Shown here piece by piece: positions 12,403-24,669 of a stretch of DNA of 64,000 bases. The notes under the pieces were generated by a model. The model was not told the DNA's origin. It did no database searches and was given only the letters and a program-made list of their open reading frames with translations. Positions within the stretch are counted from its first letter, which is position 1. The number at the start of each line of letters is the position of its first letter. The stretch is from Globodera rostochiensis (lineage: Eukaryota > Nematoda > Chromadorea > Rhabditida > Heteroderidae). The stretch is from positions 2,005,388 to 2,069,387 of the forward strand of contig JAEVLN010000009.1 in assembly GCA_018350325.1 (NCBI GenBank). The letters run 5' to 3'. The position numbers and the translations under genes are program-made.

Positions 12403-14567
12403 TACCTTAATCTAATAATATAACGTAGAAATGAAGATGGTATTAATGAAAAATAAATTTTAAATAAAAATTTCAGCACGCTAAGTTCATTGTTGGGCTA
12501 AGTGGATTATATAAAACTTCATTTACATATCATAGAAGTATTATATATTTATGTCAAGCTCAAAAACCCATATAAATATCGTCAAATGATTTTGAATAAA
12601 TAAATTCTATAAATATGCCATTCTAATTCGACACTCGTGTCCGACCACTTGTACCATGTGTGACATTTCCCTCGTGTAACACAAAATTTTAAACATTAAA
12701 ACGTAAAAATTATTAAATAATACATTATCTAAATAATTTTTAAAAAAGTGAGCGTCGAGAATAATAAATTAATGTGTTCTTGACAAAAATGTATAATTAT
12801 TAATGATTATGAAATATTTTGTTTTTGTGAAACAATTGGCAAAAATAAAACACAATAAAATTTATTTAATAAGAACATTTATACTCTTTAATAATATATA
12901 TTATAAACTTAACAAAATGTTAACATAAACAGAGCTAATTAAAATTTGTTTGGGACGAGGCCGAGGCCGAAGGCGAAAAACCGTTCCCATCGCAAAATAT
13001 TTCAATTTGATTAGAAAATCAACGATTTGCTTCTGAATGTTCGCATAAAAATAACAGAAATTATGTTATGCATTGTTATGTAAGGATATTAATAGTAATG
13101 TTGCATAAATATTCATAAAATAATAAAATCTTAATTATAAAAGGAAAGTTAAATTTACTCAAACCTCTTTTAAAACAACATTAATTTAAATAAATTCAAA
13201 TTGAAATTCAAATGAGTAAAATTCGTAAATAAATGACTGCTAAACATAGAAGTTGATTTCCGCTGCAAAATAAAATATCAAAAATTTAAATTTTAATTAT
13301 AAAAAACATTTCAATTAAAATTTAGTAAAGAGAATCATTTAATCAAGCAAATCATGCTCTCTGGGTGTCAGTTGTAAAGTCCTATTCAAGATAGTCTTTG
13401 AAAGTGTGAGTTTATAATATTTAAAAAAGTACTTGTAATCGAAAATAAATAAGTTCAGTTTAAACATTACTGAATTTCAACTATTAATGTAAAATTTATT
13501 TATTTTAATCATGAGAGAAATTTTAATTTTTTGTTGAATTAGCCCTTTTCTGATGCTTTTCTCTCCTATTTGTAATCAACGATACATTACAGAATACATT
13601 TAGTTCATTCGTTGAAGTATCTATTTTTGAGTTTAACAATATTTAATCGGCAATCTTTTTTTCCTAATTTATATTTAATAATTTAATTTTTTTGTTTAAA
13701 ATGTTATTTAGGCACGAGCTTGCTAGCGGCTGCTTGCTATTTCGTCCATGTCCGGGGTTCGCTTTAGATTTATATTCCCATTTATGCGCAAGTTTTTTTA
13801 AAAATAAGTAAATGCATTTTAAAAGTTATTTTGCTAACTTTCTTGATTTCTTTATTCTGAATATTTTAAATTTTGTATTTAATTTTAGTTCAAATAATAA
13901 AATAATTTTACTTTATAATTTATAATTAAATGCTATTAAAATTATTTATATTAACGAACGCCAAAAAATGCCCGCATTATTTTCAAATTTTGGGTGTAAT
14001 TCAAATCTCAGTAGCTCCTATCGGCACCGTCTCATTGTTCTAATTTTATTATGCCTTTTCATTGAATAATTTGCACTTTAACTTTTTACAAAATACGGAA
14101 TTGCAACTTTTATACTATAAAGCCTAATTATGGATATAGGCGTTATTGATTAATAATTTCAATACACAGTTTATTTAGGTATCGATTTAAAATATTTTGA
14201 ATTAAATTTTTTATTTTGTTCATTCATAAATTTTTATTTTATCAGGAGTTTTTTATTATTAAAACAAAATGTTTGTGAATTACTAAACATTTATGAGTAA
14301 ATATGTTGTGGTCATCTTGGGTGTATCTTAAAAATGCATAGACTTTAATTTGTTATATTTTTCTACTTTATTCAAAATTATGCATTATAGCTTTTATAAA
14401 AATTTAGTAAATTATGTAATCAATATTTCTATTTTGACAAATTATATGCATTTTGGACTCTGAGGTGTCAGAAAATACTGGGTTCTTTTTTTATATCAAT
14501 TTGGATGCATGTCAGCTTTTTTTTATTTGCTTTCTGCATTAATCTAAATTAGTTAAACAATGGTAGG
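12403..14567. other. A+T-rich stretch, no gene seen
   Basis: G+C-richer patches near 12630-12680, 12950-12990 (repeated GGCCGA words) and 13710-13770 carry no convincing frame. At 14021-14035 is a CCTATCGGCACCG word also found in the 53-64 kb palindrome. Confidence 0.4.
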
Positions 14568-16815
14568 TTATTATATTATATTTTTAGCTAATTGAATGTA
14601 TTTATGTTGTTTTTGCTCATTTCATTTTTTTAAAATTATTTATTATCACTACAAGAGAATTATTTTTAATACATAAAAGATTCCATTTATTTTCATCTAA
14701 ATAATTTTAATAAACCTTTTCATTTATTTATAGAGTTTTTGTAAAACAAGTATTAGTATACGTTGTAGCATCCTGCTGGGATATGCGTCATCTTCACAGC
14801 CAGGGTTGAGCCACAAAATATACCGTATTTTTCCTATTAGTAACCCACTCTCTATTTGAAACCCCTCTCTAATTGTAACCCCCCCTCGAGGGGGGATTTT
14901 GAGCAGCATTAAATAATTTGATAATTATAAAATTATAATTTATTAAATATAAAATATGAAATTTTTCCATAGCTTGTCAATATATCTCGTACAACATTCG
15001 TTCTTTTTGTATTTATTATTTTATTTATATTTGATTTAATGCAATATTTTTGGTGAGTTTTGCAGTTATTTAATAATTTTTATAATAAAATGGAATCAAG
15101 TTCATTTTTAGGTTCATTTTGTTGATAATTAGAAATTTATTGACAAGTTTTTTATAATAATTTTTACCATCTAAAATTCAAATAAATGGATAAAATATTT
15201 TGTATTAAAAGTAATTTAATTTATGTAATAAAAATCATAAAATCAAAATCAAAATTTTACTTCCGTTAGATTTTGTTGCATACAAGTTCAATTTTCAGTT
15301 TAAACCATTGAATTGCATTTAAAGTAATGACTGTTTCTTTTATTTATATATGATCGGTCGTCTCTAATTCATTAGTTGGATTGTCAAAATTTGCAGTTTT
15401 TGGTTATATTATATTCAATTATTATTCTTTAATTAAGAAAAACATTAATCAATATTTAGGATATTAGTTTTTCTTTCATTAATTGGCGCGCTCTCACACT
15501 TCTTGTGTTTGTGGCTCGCTCGCAATATATTATGATAATATTGAATTAGATATATTTTTAATTCATTTAATGTTATTATGTTATTTATTATTATTGTACA
15601 TTGCATTTTCAATATATTTATTAAATCAGAAACAAATTCAATAATGGTTATAGGCAAACTGGCATGTCTTCGCTATGTGAATGTCGATGTTGAGCCAATT
15701 GTGTAATATAATTTATGTGATGGCCGTCCATAGTTCATAATTGTATTTTTTAATTTGAAATGTTTAGCAATTTTTTAAATTTATAATTTAACGTTTTTAT
15801 GTAAGCCAAATTCAAAATTTACATAATAATGTTTTTATGTTAATCTTTTTGTGAATTTAGAAAAATGTCATTTTGTTTTATACCAAAAGTTAGTTACATT
15901 TCCTTTTTCCCTTTAATTAGCAAATTTATAGATGGCACTTGTAAAGCGCCTTTTTAGCCGAACAAATTTTACCAAACAATTTAATTAAAAGATTACTATT
16001 AATGTTTGTTATAAATTATTTTAAATAATCTTGCTTTGCTTTTTGATAGTTTTATTTTTATTTATTTTTTAGGTATATTGTGTTTTAAAAAATATAGAAA
16101 AATATTCTTTAAGCTAACCAGTATATTTGGCCAATCAGTTGTCTGCGATATTTAATAATAATTCAATTTTTTGTTCCACAATTTAACAAATTGTGATTAA
16201 GGAGGTTGAAGTTGTTACTTTATAACTTCGGTGAATTTTTCTATAAAAATTTGTTCTTAAGCTTTACATACTTTTTGTTGCTTTCTAATCTCCATAAGGA
16301 ATTTATTAATAAATTATTATTTTTTATATAGATAGTAAATTTGTATCAAAAACTTTTGAATCTTTATGATCTAATATTTAGCATTTTTATTTTTTTAATT
16401 TTTTGATTTCATGTGGTATTAACTTTATTATTAAACTCTATGAAATTTTTTTATTTATTTTTAATTATTTTGTAACAAAAATTTTGTAAAGAAAAGTTTA
16501 TTTTCTGTCTTTTTCGTTAACCGTGCGCGTGGTCCTTGTTTAAATAAACAATTGGCGTTTAAAATTTAAAATTTAAATTTTATTATTATTTTTCCAGCAG
16601 ATTGTTTTTTGTCGATGTCGAGTTTAAATGCTTTCATTAAGGTTCGCCTTGTTCAGTTATTTTTAAGTTAAACTAGTTTATTGATATTTTTTACTTAATT
16701 ATCATTGAATTTTTAGGTTTGTGGCCGCTGGTGGGGGTTTTCTTTATTATTCATAAAGAGTATAAAATATTGTTATCTTAACATCTTTTATTAAAATGAA
16801 TAAAAAAAAGTCTTT
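14568..16815 (-). repeat. Right arm of diverged inverted repeat A
   Basis: Reverse-complement relative of 490-3176 (block matches given there). The inner end at 14568 matches the left arm up to the base before the satellite. The outer end at about 16810 joins directly to a decayed satellite unit. Within it, 15360-15500 also resembles 50475-50580 in direct orientation. At 14880-14895 is a perfect 16-bp palindrome CCCCCCTCGAGGGGGG next to short repeated words (aaccc..ctctct). Confidence 0.75.
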
Positions 16816-16817
16816 TT

Positions 16818-16970
16818 TATTTTTTGAAGAAATAGTGTGCTAAAAAGAGAGAGTCAGACGACTAGAGTAATTTGGTCATCAACGCACCCCATCTAATAAT
16901 TTTTTAGTTACTTTTTTGAATATTTTGTTAATAATTTTTTAGTTACTTTTTTGAACTTTTTATTTTTTGA
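16818..16970 (+). repeat. Solitary decayed satellite unit
   Basis: One full 108-bp unit plus a partial one, same family and orientation as the 3183-4271 array. It includes aatagtgtgctaaaaagag and gtcatcaacgcaccccatct. The piece from taataattttttag to tttttgaa is present twice in close succession, a small internal duplication. Confidence 0.93.
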
Positions 16971-17699
16971 TGATGACTCGCTTATAATGCCACTATTGCC
17001 ACAACTTTAAATCTGAATTATTTTTTTATTCGTATTCCGATTGTAAGAGTCAATGTTTATGAAGATATTATCTAATAAATCAAATCATAAAATTATGACA
17101 AAAATTTAAAAAAAACAATCGAAAAAATTGATTTAGATTTGCAGAATTTGGTATTTAATTAAAGGATTTTAAATTGATCATTTATTAATGTCAAATGAAT
17201 TCTTTATAACTTCATATCTTGAATGTAAAAGTGAAAATATTTCTTATTAAAATCTTTGCAGAATTAATTTAATATTAAAATAAAAAACGCACTTCTTTGT
17301 TAGTTTAAAAAATTTACCAGATTTGCTAATAGAAAACAATAACTAACATTAGATTATTGTTTTAAATAAAAAAGCTATAAATTAAATAGCAGATACCCGG
17401 TAACAATAAACAAAGAAAAATTGTGAAAACATGCTTACCCCATAACGTGTTAATTAAAAAATAATTAAGGCAATATTGTTATTATTTGACGATATGTTTT
17501 CATTTATTTTACCATATAAATTTTTTATACGAAAAATGCTTATCTTTTAATTTAAAAAATATCAAAAGTTAGTAAATTGAAAAAATAAAAAAGCATATTT
17601 AAATAGTTACAATAAGACCTTAAAGTTGAAAACAATAAAGACTTTGAACATTCTTGGCGCTATAACATCCATCACCCAATGATAGGTCCGTGAGTGTTG
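16971..17699. other. A+T-rich stretch, no gene seen
   Basis: No convincing frame, RNA gene or repeat. A small G+C-richer patch at 17650-17700 borders the duplication that follows. Confidence 0.4.
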
Positions 17700-20036
17700 A
17701 ACGTTGCCATTAAATATAAAATTACAGTATACAAACAAATAATCAAAATTTCCATTAAATTTTTAGGAGAGCATTATTTATGCAAAAACAAAAGTATTAA
17801 ACAAAGTATTTGGTATTAAAAATGCAATACATCAAAAAAACTTTGTGCTTTTTCAAAAATGGATATTAATTATGCTATACCAAATTTAAGATATCAAAAA
17901 AATTCACAAAAAAAAGTATTTTATTTTTGGTTTAGAAAAATAAACCGAAAAAGCAAAATATTCATTAAAACATAAATAGGGCGAAGGGAAACTATTAATT
18001 CGAAATATTATGCATTTAAACATAAGTAATATAAAAGCATAAAATTAATTCATAAACAAAAAACTTTCAAAATTATTTCGCAATTATTTCTTCCGCTTTT
18101 GAGAGCATTTTTGACCGTATCAGTGCCAAAGGAGCACATTGACTAAAGGGTTTAAAGACGTGTTTATTTATAAAATTAATCTATGCCAAGTTGATAATGG
18201 TTTAAATTAAAACGCACTTTTTAAAAGAAAAAATAAATCATTTATAAAAATGAATACAAAATATCGACTGGATGTCGAAAAATTGGATGCCTTACAGGAG
18301 GATAAAGGCCTTTTTGAATACATATACGTAAGTTCAGAATATCAAATTCCAAAAATACAATTATATTAAAATTCAATCTTCAATTTGTTTTGTTTATTTA
18401 TAAATTTTAAAAATAAAAATATCGAGTATAATTATAATCAATTAAAGAATGAAGCATACATTTTAATTGTGCTTTGAATATTCATTAAAATACTCTAAAC
18501 TAAAAAAGATGACAAAAAATAGTATATGTTTAATGGACACCGATAGTAAATAAAAACATTTTTAACTTAGAAGACATCAATTAATATAATATAAGAATGG
18601 TTAACTAATAAGTGCAATTAAATTTTTAAACCTTTTTTTAACGCATTATAACCTTTGGATGGATTTAAATCGATTAAATTTCAAATTTTACGCGCTGGTA
18701 ATATTAAATCAAAGGTTATTCAAATTTATTTGATTTATATAAGAAATACTGAGAAATGGGTTTAGAATATTCAAAGAATTCACCAAATGCTTTTAAACGT
18801 GTTTTTTAACCTATTTTATAAAGACAGAAATTATTATAACGTAATTAAAACAATTAATTTAAATAAAAAGACACGTTGCCACAAGGGATTATCCGAAGGA
18901 AAAGTTAATGCGAAGCACGCATTATAAAATAAAAATATTTGAATTTAAAACAAAAATAAGATTTTAAAATAAGCTACATTCACGCACAAGATTAAATTAA
19001 AAACTTAAAAGGCAGAATCAAAATAATACTAATTAGTATCTCTAATTAAACTTACATTCATTTAAGAAATAATATTCAATTATTTTTAAAGTCTGTTCAA
19101 AAAACTGATGTACGCTCTACGCACAGGCTTCATCGACACCAGACAACTGTCGTCTAGAGAAGGGCATTGTTAGGGATGGCACAAATGCCCTTTTTTCACG
19201 TGGCTTAACAAATAATGGGTATTATGCTTTAATCATCCACTCACCATTTTAGCTAAACACGAACAAAATCACGCCAGTAGATAAAGGTTTTAAGACCATT
19301 GCAAAGGTGGTAAAAGCTTTATATTTAATAAATACTAAAACAAATCAAAAATTATAAAGATTAGCGATCCTTAAAATCAATTTTGAATAAACAATGTCTT
19401 GAAACAAGTGTAAATTTAAAAAACAATTATTATTTAAATTACATATTAAATTGTATATAACTAAATCTTGAAAATGAAATAATCAGTCTTAACATTAATC
19501 GTATTAATAAATATAAAATGCAATATAATCAAAAAGGAATGAGGGAATTACGAAAGCAAAAAAAGCAACATTTAAAAAGTGAGGCAAAACATTGATATTT
19601 TTATTAAATTCAAATATCAAATTTAACCGCTACGTGTAGAAGTTCGTAAAAAATCAAAAGCACAAAGAACCCTGTGAATATATTAATTAAAAAAAGTAAA
19701 GTTACATTGCAAAATCTCGCCTGAGATTGAAGTTAAATTAATTATATAAAATTTAATGTAAATTTACTATATCTTGAACTTTTAAGATCTTTAAATAGTG
19801 GAATCTCTCACTGGAAACGCACTGCACAAAAAAAGACTGGGTCGCAAAATTAAAAACAATGATAAATGTTAAAAACGCTATTTCAATTAATATATACATT
19901 AATTGAAATCATAAAAGTCATGCAAAAAGTGTATGGAAAGATATCCATTGAAAACTTACATTAAATATACGAAGGATATATTTAAATTCTGCATTCAAAA
20001 TAAAAAATCTCTTGCTAAAGATATAACTTTTAAGGC
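17700..20036 (+). repeat. Diverged direct duplication, copy 1
   Basis: Matches 32510-34545 in the same orientation. Clear blocks are 17705-17870 versus 32515-32695, 18225-18470 versus 33215-33480, 18530-18720 versus 33520-33600 and 32725-32880, 19580-19890 versus 33740-34070, and 19918-20032 versus 34425-34535. The copies differ by substitutions and many small and medium indels, so the event is not recent. At 19165-19200 is a TAGGGATGGCAC hAT-like end with inverted AGGGCATT/AATGCCCT around it. Confidence 0.75.
18250..18327 (+). CDS. Candidate first exon, unrecognised
   Basis: Begins ATG after an A-rich leader. It reads MNTKYRLDVEKLDALQEDKG then LFEYIY, followed at once by a consensus donor GTAAGT (18328). 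Composition is coding-like in an A+T-rich setting. In the duplicate at 33249 the same stretch has an extra A after the start that shifts the frame, and its donor is ATAAGC, so that copy is dead if this one was ever an exon. I see no downstream exon that I can join with confidence. Confidence 0.3.
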
Positions 20037-20649
20037 GAGATTTAAAATGTAAATTTAAACTTAAAACGGCAATGATTATGATGATTATGATTACAAATTT
20101 AAAAAAACTTTTATATCCATTATAATAAATATTATAGGAACTCGTCGTACGCGGTACAAGTGTGGTGTAAGAGACTGTAAATTTATTAATGACATCATAT
20201 TTTTTTCGCCAAATATTCATTCATGCTCTTATTTAGTTTCGATAATTTTCACTATTGAATACAGCGTTAGTTTAAATTTTTACTTTATCATGAAAAACAT
20301 TTAAAATTCAAATAATAATAGGTTTAATAAAAAGGCACAATTTTTAATAAAAGCCTTATATGATATTAATGGATATATTCTACTTGAAATTTTGGTGGCA
20401 TGGTTTAAGATTTCTTTATTATTTAAATTTTATTTTAATAGTAAATAGTTCGAAGAAGACACATTCAAATAAATTGATCAAGAAACTTACTAAATTATTT
20501 TATTTGGCTGAAAGTACAGTTTAACGTTTTCAGTAATGCTCCAATTTTTAAAAATTGGGTCAATTTAAATTACAATAAATTAAATATACAATAAATAAAT
20601 ATTAACTTATTTATTATTAATTTTGAATATATGGTATGTTTTAATTTAT
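20037..20649. other. A+T-rich stretch, no gene seen
   Basis: A minus-strand frame of 100 codons at 19918-20220 is rich in Ile/Phe/Lys homopolymer-like codons and overlaps the duplicated repeat. I do not consider it a gene. Confidence 0.4.
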
Positions 20650-22200
20650 TATATATTAATAAAATATTTTTGTGTTAAGTTTTTCTTTATTTTATAATAT
20701 TTTTCTTTTTATATCATTATACAATCGCTTAAAAAGCAATCTTATAATGTAGTATTGAAAGTTTAAATATTGATTAATTGAGTATTTTCGATAAAAATTT
20801 TTGTTGAAAGATTTTTTCAAAAGCATAAAAAATGTTGCTGTATCTGTTGATTATTTCGTCATTTAAAAAAAATGTTTTTTGTTTATCATTCATTCATTAA
20901 GCTGTTTATTAAATTAATACTTTATTCCAGTGGTTATTTAACTATTTTAATTAACTAATGTTATTAATTAATTTATATTCTTAATTTAAACTCTCCTCGG
21001 GAAATAGGAAATCCCATTGACTATGCTCTGCTCCCGCATAGGTATTCTGCTTTCCTCTGGCGACAATTTGGATTTTGGTAAACTTTATATTTAATTGTTT
21101 TTTACTTATTCAGAATAAAATATGTTAATTGCATTGTATTTTGTAAATTGTTGCGGATTTAACAAAATAACAGAAAAAAGCAATCTTTTTGAAAGCGTGG
21201 AATTGTAATTTTATTGTTTGTATATTTTTATGTTTTGAATATAGCAAAATATATTTTTATTTTTGGTTCCCTCTAGGCGCATTTATCAGATAGAAAAAGC
21301 TTTATATTTTGATTCAACTATTTTATTAAAATAAAAAATAATACATAGCCAATCGATTTTTTTTTTTAATTTATTAATAATTTTAATCATAGTTAAAGTT
21401 AATTTTTCCTTTCTTGGCTTTGACTTTAGTTGGTGTGTGTTTGATTAAGGCCGTGTCCTGTACCTTGATCTAATTTCTTGTAAGATACATATTTATTGTT
21501 TTTGTATGTAATTTTTCAAATAGTAGTTTTGTTAAGTCCAAAAAATTACGATTTTCGAGAAATTTTTTGTGAACCTTCTGTTTCCACAATTTTTAAAGTT
21601 TGTATACTGTAACGATTTGAATTTTTACTTTATGATCAAGGAGTTATACATACATATGTATATCAAGGAATTAAATAAATATCAATTAGCTTTTTCATTT
21701 TTTAATTATTATTTTGTTTATTTATTTATACTTAAATATTATTAAATTTTCTGCAATAATTTCTGAATTTTGTAAATAATTTTAAAAATATATTTTCTGC
21801 TCCTCTCATCAAATTTTGCTCGTGTGAATTCTTTCCAAGTAAGTGTTTCAAGCAAAATCAGTTTTAACACATTTTTTTAAATCCATATTTTAGAACTTTT
21901 TGGGGCTTTGGTCAATATGAGGTTTTTGGTAAATATTTTTGATCTAATAAACAGCGCCATGTAAAAAAATATTAATTCTTTAGACTATTAAAAACATCGT
22001 TTTATTTAACACAACATGGCGAGGTTGAGTGTTCACGAAATTGGGCACACAATCATGTTCTGTATGTTTATGGGTTCTGTAATGCAGAGATATCCAACAA
22101 AATATAAAGCTTAAATAAAAGTGAAATGTAAAAATCTAATTATTTAACTAAAAAATTTGACATATTAAACTTAAATTAATAATTTTTTGTTATATAAATT
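20650..22200 (-). repeat. Right arm of diverged inverted repeat B
   Basis: Reverse complement of parts of 4990-6900 (block matches given there). It contains the second MAR..SVHE.GHTI frame at 22016-22114 on the + strand. Confidence 0.7.
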
Positions 22201-24507
22201 TAAAGTGTTTAAATAACAGGACGATGTTATTTAAACAAAATTAACACCACGCAAATGATCATTTGAATGCAAAAGTAATTTACCGATAGATTGGTGGTTG
22301 ATCTAAAATTGAAAGGACTACGACTAAATTTTGAAAAGTATTTTTATTAATAGTATTTTGTCAAATTTATCTGGTAAATACAAATGGTTTAAATTATTCA
22401 AGACTAAATGTGATGTGAAATTAGATAAATTAAAATGCTTTGCGTAAAAATTAATCGAGAAAAGAATTAAAAGTTCCGATTTAATTCCACAATCTGTGAC
22501 TAATTATGGTATGCAACTCCAAAGAAAATTACAAAAGTTATTTGTCTTGAAAATATAATATATATAAAAAATAATAAAATATTTTATGAGAAAATTAACA
22601 ACGCTACCATGCACTGGAAATGTCGAGTGATTTGTGAACGAGAACAGATGTTATCCTTAATAACTTTATGAATAAACCAATGTATTAAATATAAAGGTTA
22701 AACGATGAAAATTAATTAACTAAAATCTTTTTAAAATTATATAAATATAAAATATTAATTTAATGTTTTGATTAATTTAAATTTATCTTTTAAATAAACA
22801 CGCGATTACCATATAATTAATAATTTTTAACTAAAATTTTAATACAACTTAATTATAAATAATAAGCTAATAGCTTATATATTCAATTATTACGCGTTTT
22901 TTTAACTGGGCATAATGCCGGGATATTATAAGATGGTACTTCCGTGCTGTTAATTATTAATTATTTAAAGGTTTAATATTTTAAAGTAAAATTTAAAAAA
23001 TAGGAGAATACCGAACCGATGATGTGCTGTGCTACAAGCTGATCACTGTTAACTCCAAGCTGTTATTTTTTGTTTGCGCATAATTTTTTATTTAGTCAAA
23101 CTTTTGTTTTTAAGAGAAATTCTCCGATTTTCTAACCGTTGATATTTTTATTTGTTTAGTTTTATTTTTGGTTTATATTTTAAAATTCAAATTGTCACTA
23201 TTAATTAATAACAAATAATATCTTTGAAATCTATTTTTTGACATCAGTTCTGTAAATATATAACAGATTATTTCAGTGTTATTAATAGAAAAATTATTTG
23301 AAGAAAATATTCTTAGAAATAGAAACTTTGTAGTTTTAACTCATTGTTTATTGTTTACCATTTTATCGCCGTATTTGGTAAAAAAGGTTTCAGCTTTATT
23401 TAAATGTATTGATAGTTTAATTTAACTTATTGTATTTGTTTTTTCCCAAATTTTTAACAAAAAAAGGCTCATAGTAAAAGCATTAGTTTACTTTTTTATG
23501 CTTTAAAATACAATTTGGGCTCAATGGTTTTACTATAAGTTTTCTTTTAATCTTTGTTTAATCAAATTATTTCTAATTTAATAAAATTATATGATATCTT
23601 TCTTTTTTATTAAACTATTCAATAAATTTTCATAAAATCTCCTTGGGCATGCTCGTGCCCATACAGAAGTATTGAGACTATGATTGTTGTCTGTTTTATG
23701 CTTTGTACAAATTTAATAAAATTGCTTTATTTATATAATTTAAAGAAAATATTGTAAATGTTTTAAAATATTTAAATTTAATAAATTTTAATTGCTATAT
23801 TTATCAAATAGGTTTAATTAATTTTAAAAACTTAAAATGGAGTCATTTCTTCGGAACAAAAAAGTCTTCGTCGTCGTTAATATTTTAATTAAATATTTGT
23901 GTAGACACGGTCGGTGCAAGGTCCGCCTTTTCAGAAATATAATTTTTCAATTTTTTCTTTAAGTTATTAAGTAAATTTATTTGAATTTAATCAATTTTTG
24001 TGTCAGATCCTAAAATTATTTAGTCTAGTTATTGGTTTTTAAATTAAATTTTGATAGAAAGATGATCAATACATATTCAGTTGTATTTTTACTATTAAAT
24101 CAATTAACAAAAACGTGTGTTGCTTCGGACTTTTGAACTTTTATGAAAAATTTCCTTCCCAAAAATTTTTTACTATGATTTTGTAAGTAGCAAGATTCTA
24201 GAATATATCAACTTTTAGAAAATAAGTGCTGTAATAGGTGACAATGTGTCTAATATATAAAAATTGATATTTTTTATACCCTTTTTACTACTTTTTATTC
24301 AAAAAAACTCATATAAATTTTTTTTTTTGTAATTATTAACCTTTAACTTGAATATTTTATTTACCATGTATTGTCTTTTGAAATCAATCATGTTAAATAC
24401 TATTCTTAAAAACATCAAAATTTTTTTTAAATAAAAAGAGCTGACAGCATAATTTGAAAATCTGTTTATTCTTATTTGTGTAAAGATCCAAAGCCCATCA
24501 TTATTGA
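22201..24507. other. A+T-rich stretch with small exon-like islands
   Basis: Islands at 22608-22660 (MHWKCRVICEREQM), 22905-22945 and 22990-23060 have coding-like codons. The last runs GEYRTDDVLCYKLITVNSK after a tag acceptor-like end. None can be linked into a gene model. At 23643-23660 is an inverted repeat gggcatgctcgtgccc. Confidence 0.3.
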
Positions 24508-24669
24508 ATTAATTCAAAAAAATATTGCATTATTTGTAAGAACGGTGAACACCTGGCGGGGGCTGTCGGAGCTTCGTTTGCGGGGGTGACCACTAATCAA
24601 TTCCACCAAACTTTTTTTTTGTCCGACGATTTCACATTTCTTTTTTTAAATAACGAATTATATTTTTAA
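24508..24669 (+). CDS. Exon-like open frame, unrecognised
   Basis: Stop-to-stop frame of 53 codons. The G+C-rich core reads CKNGEHLAGAVGASFAGVTT then NQFHQTFFLSDDFTF; ends are A+T-rich. Codon choice in the core (GCG GGG GCT GTC GGA GCT) is unlike the surroundings. No ATG begins it and no certain splice sites are visible. Relic or lone exon. Confidence 0.25.
   Translation: MNSKKYCIICKNGEHLAGAVGASFAGVTTNQFHQTFFLSDDFTFLFLNNELYF

Noticed and set aside
12210..12479. 89-codon minus-strand frame
   Set aside because: It reads through the CGGTAA/TTACCG subterminal repeats of the hAT element (repeating YYRGNF/RYF), not a protein.
19918..20220. 100-codon minus-strand frame
   Set aside because: Contains an Ile run from a TAA/ATG-type simple stretch and overlaps the duplicated repeat. 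The copy at 34308-34508 preserves only part of it.
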